A program made the position numbers and the translations under genes. From contig JACDQD010000012.1 in the NCBI GenBank assembly GCA_019843655.1, positions 930,001 through 994,000 on the forward strand: DNA of 64,000 bases, given 5' to 3'. Positions 37,526 to 49,033 of this stretch are shown in pieces (the first letter of the stretch is position 1; every line of letters starts with the position of its first letter). The stretch comes from Lethocerus indicus (Eukaryota > Arthropoda > Insecta > Hemiptera > Belostomatidae). Below the pieces are notes generated by a model. The model did no database searches, had not been told where the DNA came from, and saw only the letters and a program-made list of their open reading frames with translations.

Positions 37526-39322
37526 ATGCAGGTAATATTTTATGTAGATTAGATTATTTCTATGGTAATATCAAAGAGATAACTTTATTCACTTTATAAG
37601 TCCATACAGTCAACTAAAAAACACTAATCCTATATTAAACCGTTTCAAAAAACATTTTTTTGAGACGGAAAATCACACTGTGTGTCTTTCAATTAATTTC
37701 AAAATTCGCCATCTGGCGACAAACCGACTGGTTGACTCGAGTCAGCATCATTAGGCCTGACATTGGGACAACATGTTCAGGTTGAATATCACCGGCAAGT
37801 GCCTTAATACGATCCGTCATCGTTGTATATTACGGGGTGACGACAGAAATACGAAAGCCCCTCATACGGCTATATACGTCCGAGAGGAGCGACAACAATA
37901 AACAACCAAGAAACGGTATTTCAAATCTAATTAACGGCGAAGCCCGTAGCGTGGGGCGCTCGGTCGGCAATTACGGTCGGACGAACCTCCGCCCGTCGTA
38001 TATTGTTGAGGAGGCAAGAAACCAACCATAAGAAAACTTAAATCGCCCTGGGATGGAGGGGGTGGGGGCTTTAAAAGCTGAGACGTTTTATCACTCGAAG
38101 CCGAAGCCGGTTATTAAGAACGGCCGGTGGACGCGCTTTACGAGCGGAAAGTGGTAAAAGGGACGTTGCGGCAGTCGTTATTGGCAGGGAAAAAAAAACG
38201 GAAACCTGCGCATTCTCAAAGATTCCGCCCACGTTTTCTATTTCACGCCGATTAAATGAACCGGAATTAAACTTTCAAATTATATTGCACTCTCGTGCGA
38301 AAGGTTTCCTTCGTAATGAAGACCACCCGAGAATATCTCAAGACCGACATGAACGCGGCAGACCATTGATGAATTACACTCTATTTCTGCACACTGAACT
38401 GATGCGAGGTTTCAGCCTCTAAATGTTTATATAATTTTTAACTTAATAATAGACACAATACTTCTAGAAGCGGCCGACACCCACTTTCTTGATAAGTGAC
38501 ATCCAGTAAATGTTACTAAGGGGCAAAACAGACATTATAATTCAAGTCTTCAGTGTCAATATACAGGCCATGGAACAGACCTAAAACTGAACGTAATATG
38601 CTGGAATTTTTTGCATTTAAAATAACGCAAAGATTAGATTGTAGGCATAATAGAAATAGTCTCTAGCCAAGTATTACAGTTTGTAAACGTTTCCTAAAGA
38701 AATGTAGGAATGACTCTCCTTCAATTTAAGACCTGAAAACTGAATATTATAATACTGAAACCTCAGGGAGGAATGGACCGGCGTTTGTGGTCAAAACAAA
38801 TACTATAGTTTAAGGCTGGATTCACTAACTCGTCCGGCTCATGTGCAATCATTCGGTCGGTGTCGGGAGATGCGTTTTGAAAGGCGCAAAAAAACACCCA
38901 TTGGGGGCGACCGTTGAAAAAACAATGGGCGTAAAAACCGCTCGTTGGAAAAAGTTGGACTGGGATTAAAGCGCAGTCGGATGAGGTCTCTCTGGAGGGC
39001 AGGATGTGCAGCACATGTGGTGCGGGGGCCGCTGGACTTACACGTGCACTCTCACACGCTGAAATGTTACAAGAAAATGACCCCCGATGCAGTTTTCATC
39101 CCGAGATCCCTTCCTTGAGTCCTGAATCGTATTGCCTATCGTTTGTGTGCGTCAAACATGTCCTATTTCTATTTCTATGTTTTCTTCAGATAGGTCATCG
39201 TAACCAGAGTGTCTAAATATAACAACGCTATTTGCACTTATATATAACTATAATTATCTATTTGGCTCCTTACTTATACCTGTTAGGGACGAAACTCTTT
39301 TTCGTTTTTATTAAGTTTCGAT

Positions 39323-39360
39323 TTTCTGTCTCCTCTCGCTGGTTTAGTCTTTTGCTAGAC
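39323..39360 (-). repeat. Hammerhead-like repeat, tail half
   Basis: The minus strand gives GTCTAGCAAAAGACTAAACC, AGCGAGAGGAGACAGA, which is the downstream half of the repeat. It stops exactly at GTC. The upstream half is replaced by a plus-strand copy that starts 20 bp away, so the two face each other. Confidence 0.6.
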
Positions 39361-39379
39361 ACTGCACAAGTGCTAACAA

Positions 39380-39425
39380 CTACAGAAGACGGCGAGCAGC
39401 CTAAACTGGTTTAGGGAAGACCGAG
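39380..39425 (+). repeat. Hammerhead-like repeat, facing copy
   Basis: CTACAGAAGACGGCGAGCAG, CCTAAACTGGTTTAGGG, AAGACCGAG. With the minus-strand half at 39323-39360 it forms an inverted pair, as also happens at 50958-51040. Confidence 0.6.
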
Positions 39426-42014
39426 AAAACTACTACCTACTATTGGCATTCTGGACAGATTTGTATTCGAATAAATAATTCCTTTTGGGCGGCGTTTCTC
39501 AATTCACGGAACACGATTGCAAGTTTTGTATTATTATATGTCGAATGACGCCTCAAGGCAATCGATATATCACTGGCGGAAAATGAATAAATCATTAGGC
39601 GAACGTTATACCAACAAGTCGGCGGAACAAAAAGATATCTTTAATTTTATTTTCTCTAGGTTGTCAATTAAACGACGGAAACAAAATAACTACCTATGTC
39701 ATTAAATAGTATACCATGAAGAAAATTATCCCGCAAGGTAAATGCGTGTAATTTCAAATTAACTCAACGACTGAGTCAGCACGCCATAAGTGTAACAAAC
39801 ATAATAATCTTGTTTGAATACCGCGAAGTAATTACTTCAAATATCAAATGGCACAGAAGTACGTAACATAGAGGATAAGGATAAAAAAATTACCAATAAA
39901 AAAAAGCCTTACAGAACGCTTAAGTTTTAATATACTGCATTCAATACCATATATATTGAAGTCCGTGAGCTTACCATATCTTGTAATTTACACAAATTGA
40001 TAAAGAAAATTAAATTCAAATCGACCTCTGAGTATGTTGTAGATTGGCCTCAAATTCAATTCCGGAAATGATAAAAAAGTGCGCCCGCGGTAGAAATTGA
40101 ACCGGCATCTCCCCTTGCAATTTCAGCACTTTATCGGGAAAGTAATTTACTCAAATCCAGAACAGAAAAAGCTTAAAATATCAATATTCGGTTGGCAATT
40201 CAAAATTCCGTTTTCGAACAAAAGAAAAACTTTGTTTAAAGTTCAAACATTGTTTGGCTACAATCGAAAACACGTGCAAAATATTATAATTGTTCTGAAT
40301 TTAACAGAACGGAAGACATGAAGATAACAATTTGGTAAAACTAAACAGGTTTACTCTGTTTCTGTATTACTTCTTGTTTCACTGATTAAACGGAAATATT
40401 GACGAATATTTCCAGAAAACTACGATCTGTCGAGAAAAATAATACTATTATTTTTTACTTGAAATGAAGGTACGGAGTGATTTAGCTAAAATAAATTTAA
40501 ATTAACGATGCATACTCGGATACCATCTAACGAGTGTAACCATTAGTTCAGTGTAATGCACTTCTAGGGAACTGGACTGATAACCGATGCAGAATTGAAA
40601 TGCACTCGATATCGTTTCCTGTCGCTTATAAATCGAAACATATGGCCTTTTACACATGGAGGAGTTAGATAATACTGGATACGGATCAACGACAATCTTC
40701 CACGGACTATCTAATCTCGGCTATAACAAGGTCTTCGTTTAGGAGATGGAGTTGAGTTTAGGTATAATCAAACTGAGAGCATTTTGTGCTTCAGCCACGA
40801 AAGTATATAGCTATAGAGGATATTCCATTTTTTATACGAACATGTTTTAAAATTGAAAAATATATTGATAACAGAGAGGATTTACGTTGTAGGGAGATAA
40901 AAGTAAGAATAAGAAAACAGGGGTTATGAAAGATAATAATGTCTGAGCTCATTACGAGATGCCCATCTATAATGAATAAGGTTCCGGTAAAATGAGTAAA
41001 TGAAGAGATATGATAAAGTCAGCCTTAGATTGGCCTACTTTAGTAGGTAAATCCGGGGGGTTGGAATTCTAACAGCGGACAGAAATTTCATTAAGGTATT
41101 AATTTCAACGTACATTATTTTATTTAACGTGTGCAAAAAGCAATTAAAGAGAGGTAATGAATCAGAATTTTTAACTAAAACTATCAATTACAGTGAAGTA
41201 TTATACAACCAAAGCAAGTTTCCGCCTGTTTGTATAGACAGAACAACATATCCTACTACCCCGAAATGGTCAACACTGCTTTGTCATAAGGAAATTACCT
41301 TCGACGAGATTTAATGAGCATGACTGAGCCAACTATAATCACTCCTATTATTCTTAGGGTGCCATGATAGGAAAACGAGACAAGCATAAAATCATAATCT
41401 AATTTAAACAGGAAATCGACGCGTAAAGGCCATAGAGGAACATGACCGGACGCGTTCAGCTTGTGGAAAAGACCTACCCAAGGGGAAACCGTTTTCAGAA
41501 ATTGACTGGGCTCTATTGAATTTACAAAGCGAATACAACAGCTAGGTAACGCCGTTGTCGCAAATAACTTCAAATAAACGGAGCCGAATAAAGGGACACA
41601 GCGTTGCGCTATTACATGACCCAGTTCCAAAACATGCATATTGCACTGCACAAGTGCAGTGGCTCCGGATCGATCCCCAAGTAGACAGGAGGGAGAGAGA
41701 GATAGAGAGACGCAAAAGGGAACGGAGAAACATCAAGGTACCTTGTCTGAACATAGTCTCAAGTCCTCCATACACGAAACTTACGTAACGCTCAGAATAC
41801 TAGCATTAAAATAATACTGTACTATTAATATTGCATAAATTGATACTAGTTATGCTAAGTAAAAGGTAAAAATAACGAGTATCTGCAAATAGAGACAAAC
41901 ATACGATACGTTTCGCGTCATAAATTATTATCACGCGCAATTTTTTTCAAAGAATGTATTGCACATATTTTAACAGACCTTCGGTTTCCGATGAAGAACA
42001 TTGAAAGAAATGAT
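39426..42014. other. Non-coding stretch
   Basis: Mostly AT-rich from 39480 to 41300, with no gene recognised. The 118-codon frame at 41295-41651 (minus) overlaps a plus-strand frame and carries no motif. A short GAGA-rich tract lies at about 41692-41711. Confidence 0.45.
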
Positions 42015-42545
42015 ATTCTAGGGCTTCCGGAAGGTGGCTATCCTCTACCAGTTCCTGGTAAGAGGACAAGGTATGCTCAATCTGTACATTCGGAGCATGT
42101 AGGACCAATGGGCAGGGGGAGGGGGGAGAAGAATTAGATCACGTCCTGCGGGAATGTTCTCTCTACGATGAGACAGGTCTCAGGCCTGAACAGTCGGCGT
42201 CCGGACCCTCTGATCCTTTATCTGAAGACGTGTTGAGGTTTTCCCTCCGCATGATTCCTCATCCGTCAATATACGACGTGGAAGCCTCCACGATAGGGCT
42301 CGGGGAAGTTCCCCTAACGAAGATCCGACGGCAAGAACGAGCACGCGTGAATAGGAATAAGAACTCCAGGCAATATTGAGAGCGGAACTTTCACACGCGC
42401 CAACCAGAAAAGAGAATGAACTAAAAGAAAAACTCTGCCTTCTTCAGTCTTTATCTTAACCTCAATTTTCTGGCACAGTAGTGCAGTGAAAGTGATATTA
42501 TTATACAGCTAGCCAGAGTAATAGTGCAGGGACAGTGTTGACCTA
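42015..42545 (+). mobile_element. LINE family A, C-terminal ORF2 and 3' UTR, best copy
   Basis: A plus-strand frame open from about 42062 to the stop at 42376-42378 encodes a CCHC-type C-terminal domain of a non-LTR retrotransposon ORF2: CSIC, then EELDHVLRECSLYDETGLRP, ending in KIRRQERARVNRNK. The pattern C-x2-C, H, C after the RNase/RT region is typical of the jockey/R1/I group. Just upstream, in another frame, ILYQFLVRG resembles the conserved segment before this domain, so a frameshift near 42060 is likely. The stop is followed by the family A 3' UTR (CACGCGCCAACCAGAAAAGA, GAATGAACTAAAAG, CAGTGCAGTGAAAGTGATAT). About 35 bp present in other copies are deleted around 42362. The element is 5'-truncated and dead. 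Its sequence differs from the jockey-type copy at 19975-20480. Confidence 0.72.
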
Positions 42546-42609
42546 ATGTAATACCTAAGTACCTCCGCAGTAAAAGTGAAGTGACTGTGCAGACAGCTTG
42601 GTCCACAAA

Positions 42610-42684
42610 CGTCTACTGAAGACGGCGAGCGGCCGAAACCGGTTTCGCAAAAGGCAAAACCGGCGACAGAAGGAACCAAAAAAT
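42610..42684 (+). repeat. Hammerhead-like repeat copy next to LINE family A
   Basis: GTCTACTGAAGACGGCGAGC, GGCCGAAACCGGTTTCGC, AAAAGGCAAAACCGGCGACAG. Core, stem II and GAAA are intact and the cleavage triplet would be GUU. Stem I complementarity is broken (TCTA against TCGC). It lies about 230 bp past the LINE stop in the same orientation. Confidence 0.68.
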
Positions 42685-43277
42685 CGAACCCAAGAGACTC
42701 TTCAAGGACAGGGGCCACACGATTCATCCACAACCGCTTGTGGTCTGCCCCTGAGACACGACCCGAGGCGTTCCCGTTGGTAAGAAATAAATAAAAAAAA
42801 AGTAATATTTCCCTACATAAGAGTCGGCCATTCGAAAATCACAAACTCAATATTTGTTCGCGGCCCTCCGCTGAAAAAAGCCCGACACAGCCGGAGACTT
42901 CAATTCGTCCCTCATGAAAAATGCAGCCCGGGCCGTGAGAGGGCATTCTCCCTCGGCGGCGTAGACGTTTTAAAAATTCAACGCCAAACTCGACCACAAT
43001 GCCGGCGCTCGGTAGGTATCGAACCGCCACGCGGGGGCCTCATCGAACAAACGGCTCGTCGCGCCCTCCTCCCCACTCTACCCTTAATTATTCACCCCCT
43101 GCACCCACCACGGGGGAGAGAAGCCGAAGCGTTGCGCACAACGAGATCAGAAGATAACCCGGGGGGATGAGCGAACAGGAACAGGATCCTGCCGTACTTG
43201 AGGTGCGGGGAGTCGTGAACCGAATTCGATATTCACAACTGCAGATGTGCAGTAACATAACTCATTAGAATGATTGC
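42685..43277. other. CpG-rich non-coding stretch
   Basis: GC- and CpG-rich DNA, including CGCGGGGGCC and several CCTCCCC tracts, with no gene recognised. It lies between the hammerhead-like copy and the piggyBac derivative. Confidence 0.45.
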
Positions 43278-43291
43278 TTAACCCTTTCGCG

Positions 43292-43403
43292 GCGAACAGC
43301 GCCTTAAGGCGCTCAGCTATAGATGCTCACTCTCAGCGAACAGCGCCTTTAGGCGCTCAGCTATAGATTCTCACTCTCAGCGACCAGCGCCTATAGGCGC
43401 TCA
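43292..43403 (+). repeat. Three 44-bp tandem repeats, each with a 16-bp palindrome
   Basis: Units start at 43292, 43336 and 43380. Each begins GCGAACAGCGCC or GCGACCAGCGCC and contains the palindrome AGCGCC-xx-xx-GGCGCT with centres TTAA, TTTA and TATA. Units one and two continue CAGCTATAGAT and CTCACTCTCA. The block sits 10 bp inside the left end of the piggyBac derivative. A related AGCGCTC lies 16-22 bp inside the right end. This looks like a transposase-binding subterminal array. Only about 24 bp of the third unit is conserved. Confidence 0.9.
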
Positions 43404-43413
43404 ATTTCTTTGG

Positions 43414-43882
43414 AGAGCACAAAGTTTGGTTCCAAAAGTTTTTGATTTTTATGAAAATCTACCAGGAATTAAAGCAAATATTGACGTATGGTCAATATTA
43501 GAAATCTTTCAACTTTTCTTTTTCGAAAATATGGTCGAACATATTGTAAGAGAGACCGATGCTTATTATACTACGAAAACTGTACGCAGTAAGTACTCAC
43601 GATTGATGGCATGGAAAAATACAACAGTGCCCGAAATGTATCGATTTTTTGCTCTGTCGATGTTAATGTCGAGAGTAAAAAAAGTATCGATAGAAGAATA
43701 TCGGTCAAACGACGAGTTATTACTAACGGAAAGTTTTCCACGAATAATGACAAAAGACAGGTATAAATAAATCTCTATTACAAATGCTGCACTTTCATGA
43801 TAACAATGAAACGACAAATCGAGATGCGCTAATAAAAATTCGGAGCATCGTTGACAGACTGGGAAATTCTTTTTCACGAGTA
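43414..43882 (+). pseudogene. piggyBac transposase fragment (DDE_Tnp_1_7), frameshifted
   Basis: The frame from about 43414 to 43770 encodes a segment typical of the N-terminal part of the DDE_Tnp_1_7 domain: FFFENMVEHIVRETDAYY, TVPEMYRFFALSMLMSRVKK, SIEEYRSNDELL and RIMTKDRYK. A stop at 43768-43770 interrupts it. The protein resumes in the +1 frame just after with LLQMLHFHDN, KIRSIVDRLG and NSFS, so a single-base indel at about 43765-43771 breaks the reading. There is no ATG: the open frame runs back into the subterminal repeats. The catalytic aspartates are absent. Confidence 0.85.
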
Positions 43883-43970
43883 TTATGTCGTATTATGTCC
43901 GTGCGGTCGATCTTGCATCGGCTGCTTAGAGCGCAACTCATTTCTGAGCGCTCCGCCGCGAAAGGGTTAA

Positions 43971-46900
43971 TAAAAAAGGTTTTTAAAAAATCTAGGATTA
44001 TGCTATCCGGGCCATTTTGTACAAATTTCTTAAATTGTTTTCCTGGGCAATAAGCGGAAATCACGAACAAATTTATTTTCTCCCTGTAAAAATCTAACTT
44101 ATCTTTAAAACAGTAGGCGGAACGCATTGATGTGGAATTATGTGCAACTTAATTGATCATCCGACGAACTTTAGTGTCGAAGACAAGGGAGACTAACTTC
44201 TTTACGAACGAATTCACTGCGTGCCGATGAAGGGTTAAGGTTTTATCAGTACCGGCCTATCGAAAACTTCTTAAACCTTTAAGGTGTTCTTAAATTAATT
44301 GAACTCTTAATCAAAGTACGCCGATAAATTACTTGAGCGATTCCGGAACTCGGTTCGGTGTTTAGTTTGAAAGAGACTCTTCCCGATAAAGTGTAGACAA
44401 CATAACTCGCCCCTACAACTCTCAAGTGCTGATAGGATGCTTTATTGGCCGCCGGCATGCCAAACTAACGAAAATATGAGGAAAAAATTGTTCGCGTTCA
44501 TAAACCTTCCTAACTTTCTTGCCATATTATTCCATCATGTCGACTGATGAAATTCGGTATTAAGAAATATCAGTTCGATTAGACTGATCAGGGGTTATTT
44601 TAGGTAATGAATGTTCGGCGTTAGACATGAACATTATGACTGTGCATTCACTAGCTTAAAACCAAATTCGATTCCGTACATTTCGGGCTTCTTTTGCGTA
44701 CCGAGTTTATTTCTCCACTAGGCGCAGTATTATTCTCTTGTAATATTCCTCCTGCACGTTCTACGAAAATTTACATAGGACAGTCATTGTTTAAAATAGA
44801 GGCAATCGGTGTAATCTCAGATCAAAGGTGCTAAAGGTAGATTGAGTGGAGCTCGTGTGGACCGGACGAGGACGGTTTCAAATCAACGGAATATTGAATT
44901 TCTTCAGTCTGCTTTGTCCCTCCCAAACCTTTCTGAGTGAAGATCAAAGACCGGCCACTAAACGGTATCGAACCCACGTCCCCATCGATATGCCTCTCCC
45001 CCTCGTGTTTCCGCATTGGCGATTCATCTCTCAGGCGGGGGCCGCGACGCCCCCATGAAAACATCAAAGGGAGAACGACGCCGCGTCCGTCCCCCACCGA
45101 AACATTGACGCCCGAAATTTCAAACCCGCGAACGAAATAAGCCACAGGACTGGCCAAGTAAGCGGTAAGTACGCAGCTAACTTAATATTTAGCGTTATCG
45201 ACCGAAGTTTTTACAATGTTTGGAAAAATTACCAAACTGTATTTTTATTTGGTGCCTAAGGGATTAATCTTATCTTCAAAACTCTATCTTCTCGAATACA
45301 ATAATTTTTAAACAATTTAGTAACAAGAAAATAGCGCGGATCTATGTCTATGTACATATGCTTAAAGCCATTAAATCCGCAAGCCTTATTATTATATGAA
45401 GGAAATTGTGTTTTCATCTCGGGTAAATTTGATTAAGAAATATATATATACAACCGAACACGCTCTGACATTCAGAAAAACCATATGGACGGTACGAATA
45501 ACAACAAGTCATCGTCAGTAACATTATTGGCCATAATGTAGTCTGCCCGGTGTCACTATGAAAAATTCTGATATCCCCCCCCCCTTTTGGCATTTCGGTA
45601 TTTCAATATAGCCCGGAGATTAATATGTCCCCAACATGCATATTTACAATGACAGTGGTAATACTGAAGGGGGACGAAAAACGGGTGTCCCAATTTGACT
45701 TAATTTCAGGGGAGAAAAAAAACGGACAATACAAGGACGCAATTCGGACATGATTTCCGTTCGGGACAATCCGGGATTCCGGGCCGGCCCGCAGAGTTGG
45801 AAACGAAGGCGACACAGAATGCTCCCGGTTCCAGAAATACGACTGGGCGCAGTCCCAATTCCTGGAGTTTTATACCGCGGAGACCGAAGTCAGACCCGTC
45901 GTCGTGGCAACGTTCGATACACGTGCCGGACACGTCTCGACAAAAATATCCGACCGTAGAAGAGTAGTAGTACCGGGGACAAAATAAGAGAATATTCAAT
46001 ATACAACATTCACTCAAATCTAAATTTCAATTTAACCCTTTATATTTGACAACTAACACTCGTCATACAATGTTTCGCTGAAATTTACAAGTTAGACTCA
46101 TAATTCGAATTAAATTCTGGAGGTATCCCTAATTTATTTTGGTTTTGTAACAGACATCGTCTTCAATATTATGCCTATATCACTACAATAGACCAATATT
46201 AACAACCTCAACCCAATGAGTAATCCATACAAACAGATGAATTCCGTTCCACGGGAATAAAATCTGCTAATAATAAATCCGTACCCAAGAGGATAATATA
46301 TCTCAATTCCTGCGAGTGTAATGCCTCTCATGTAATCAAGTTTACAGAGGAAAATTCCGTCCGCTACGGGGATTCGAACTCAATTTATTGAACGATTTTC
46401 GGTTCTAAATCGACATTTCTGAAGCTTAAAGTGAGGGCATCAATCATTTCCCGTAACGGAGGGCCATAAAAAATTCGACTCTTGACGCGTCGACCCAAGT
46501 CGAATTTTCCTTCGATTAAACACTTAAAACCGGACAATTTTCCGTTTCGATATTCCAAAAAGGGGACATCAATGAAGGCGTAAATTATCTCCGGCGGGCG
46601 AAAACAAAATTATTGCGACCCTGCAAGAACGTTTAGGAAGGTCGTAAACGTTCGACTCGGACGTTAAATCTTAATTGGGGCGATTGAAAGTGTTCCAGAC
46701 GTGGTACAAATCGGTTCCGTCAAATTCACTTAGCGTTATATCCAATCCGAAGGTGGGGTTTGGTTCGTGACGAAAGCCGCGCTGGCTGTCTAAAGCGGCA
46801 CACAATAATTGACTCCGACGGCGTTTTTACAGAAATTAACTGCCCCCGCCGTGAGCGCAAACTGCCCGCGGTACATTATTACGAACGAATTGAACACTGT

Positions 46901-47342
46901 ATTTATAATGTCGATATTTCACAAAGATTTTTGCATCCCTGTACAAACAGTTTTTTCACACTACAAACAGGTTTTCTGTTAGTTTAAACATAAGGAAGCT
47001 AAGTAAAAATTAAATCCCCTGTCCTAAAGGTGTCTGCTCATCAACGATAAGCTATAAATATCAGCAGTATTTTTTGATCATTTTTGTCCAGGAACTTCTT
47101 ACAATTTTTCCCGGAAAATGGGTTTGGGTAAGGTGACAGGTGTTTTACCGGAGGGCCTAAACCTAAACGCGCCTCAGTACGTTGCCATTAAATAGCCATA
47201 GTTTTGGCATGGCTATTTGCCTTAAATAAGACCTCGGGTTTTTCACCGCTCCCAACAGTTTCTGTCTCCGGTCCCTACACAGTTCCAAAAATAGACCTGG
47301 AGACTGCCCACGTCGGCCTGCTTTGCCCCTAAAAGTTATCCC
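43971..47342. other. Long non-coding stretch
   Basis: No gene recognised. The sequence GAAGGGTTAA at 44230-44239 resembles a right-hand piggyBac-type terminus, but I found no partner. The CpG-rich part at 45570-45960 has overlapping open frames on both strands (up to 103 codons) with no motif. A run of C lies at about 45576-45585. Confidence 0.45.
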
Positions 47343-47460
47343 CGACTAAGATTCGCGGGTAGAAAGCAACGGCACGATTAAGAGGAATGAATAAGTTCAA
47401 AAATGAAGGTTAAAGAACCTGTCGCCAGACAGTAGTGAGATAAAAAAAACTCTGTCCCAG
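47343..47460 (+). mobile_element. LINE family A 3'-end fragment
   Basis: CTAAGATTCGCGGGTAGAAA, AAGAGGAATGAATAAGTTC, AAGGTTAAAGAACCTGTCGC and CAGACAGTAGTGAGAT match the family A end. A sequence reading GATGGCGACC...GAAAACC at about 47690 may be a heavily decayed hammerhead-like copy at the expected downstream distance. Confidence 0.6.
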
Positions 47461-48961
47461 AAGCATTAATGACACGGTTCACTATGCTACAAAAATGTAG
47501 TTTCTCTTCTTCCCAAAAAATACAATTCCTTGAGCCTATTTAGAATCGTGGTACACCAAAGACAACCAAATGGATATTCAAAATGAATGAATTCATACTC
47601 TAAATCAATATTTCGGATCACTCAAAGTCATGACCGCAATCAGGGACGTATTGTTTGAAAGTCCTTCACAACATTACCGACCGAATACCGATGGCGACCG
47701 GGGGGAAAACCCCAAGCCCCAGGTTTAATTTGGGACCACACAAATCGAGATATGAACTTGTGTTGAGACTACAAACTAAGTGTGGGGCGTCCCCGAACGA
47801 AATTAATTTTTCTTTCATGTTTCTTGAGTGTCTGATGAAGCTGTGTATAAGTTAACACAGTGTACCCGACTCATTCTAACATCCGCAGGCGCATTTTTAT
47901 TCGAACTACCTCAGGCTTCAAATAAGCTTCATTTTCTATAATAATTAATTCGGTGAATACATTGCGACACGGGAACTCGATCGTAAACAGGAATTTAAGC
48001 GCTGTTAGCTACTGTTAATTTAGTAAAATTTGCGTAAAGTCGCGATAATCAATTAGACGAGTGATGATACGAATCATCACCTTTAGTCGGGGTAGTGGGC
48101 GTGAAGTGGGAGGTGGCCGCTAGCAACAGGTGACCCAGAAAACGTCGCTTTGACATTCGTACAGGCCGTAATTATTTTTATCGCACATTAGGTAAATTTT
48201 TCACTCAATTTACTAGTTCCTCACCGATCCTGGACGATGGAAAATCGCAGAATGAAGATACGACCTGTACACTTTCAAGTAACGAACCTTCGTTGGCGAA
48301 TTGAAGTTTCGAGCGCAAAAAAAGTTTTTCGGATCCCTCCCCCCCAAAAAAAGACCATGGTATATATAAGCGTCTAGTCCCACGGTATATCCGTCCTGGC
48401 GACTGTAACGCGAGCTCCGTCTTCCACACGGACCCGGACATTACCCGAGGAACCCGAAGCTGCCGGGAGTCTGCGGTCTACAAATAGTTCCAGGACAATA
48501 CTCACTTATTGACCGCCGACGCTTTCGAAACAGCGGAAAGGGAAACAGAAGAGCTAGCCGGAGAGATAACATTTTCTTAGATTGGATCAAAAAATTAATT
48601 CTTATTGGTATACTGAAATATCTGAGAGATCCACTCGTTTAATCAGGTGAAATTTTTAATTGAAACAAAATTAGGTCAGCCACCGTAATTCAATCACTCG
48701 AAGTGCCGGGAGAGTCCCCTTCTATATTTATAAAAAGGGGAGGGTTAGTCCTAGATTTCATCCAAATATTCTACCCAACATACGAACTAGTTAACGACAA
48801 CAATTACCAAAAATTTAAACTGTACACATGGGAAAAGATATGAACAGTTCTCAAAAATTAGAGGATAAAATAGTAGCAAAAGACATTAAACCGACAAAAT
48901 ATTTTATGCACTTCGGATAAACACGCACACGGAATGGAATTAAAATAAAAAATATTAATTA

Positions 48962-49033
48962 GTACTCACTATTGGACCAACACCAGAGAATGTTCTTAGC
49001 ACTTACCTGTAACAGAAAAATAATTGAAATTAG
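48962..49033 (-). other. Putative recursive splice site with 37-nt RS-exon (copy A)
   Basis: Read on the minus strand: CTAAT (49029-49033), pyrimidine tract TTTTTCTGTTACAG, then GTAAGT with no exon between. The junction lies between 49007 and 49006. A second donor, GTGAGTAC (48962-48969), follows a 37-nt interval (48970-49006). The branch-like A is 24 nt from the junction, exactly as in copy B. With the Utx exon (which ends in phase 2) the first base would complete TGG and the next codon would be TAA, so inclusion would truncate the protein. The second donor context CCAATA-GTGAGTACTAATTA nearly equals that of the Utx exon, CCAATG-GTGAGTACTAATTA. It lies about 13.7 kb downstream of that exon. 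A coding microexon in the first frame (VSAKNILWCWSN) is the main alternative. Confidence 0.5.

Larger units (their letters stand above)
43282..43966 (+). mobile_element. piggyBac internal-deletion derivative, 685 bp
   Basis: The element starts CCCTTTCGCGGCG and ends with its exact reverse complement (13-bp perfect inverted ends). TTAA flanks it at 43278-43281 and 43967-43970, the target duplication of the piggyBac superfamily. It keeps an N-terminal slice of the transposase (43414-43882) fused on both sides to terminal sequence. Two internal deletions have therefore removed the start codon, the DDD catalytic core and the C-terminal zinc region. Subterminal repeats occupy 43292 to about 43403. 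With both ends present it could have been mobilised in trans; whether it still can is unknown. Confidence 0.9.

Noticed and set aside
43292..43403. Three regularly spaced repeats that superficially resemble a small CRISPR-like array.
   Set aside because: The genome is eukaryotic, the units are directly tandem and homologous throughout, and they lie inside piggyBac ends.
44216..44239. GATGAAGGGTTAA, a possible right-hand piggyBac terminus.
   Set aside because: No matching left end (TTAACCCTTCATC) was found in the window.
46032..46055. TTAACCCTTTATATTTGAC, a possible left-hand TTAA-element terminus.
   Set aside because: No inverted partner was found. The match to other ends is limited to TTAACCCTTT.
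46366..46384. GGGATTCGAACTC, resembling the B box of a minus-strand tRNA gene.
   Set aside because: The T-stem halves do not pair and no A box or acceptor stem is present at the expected distance.
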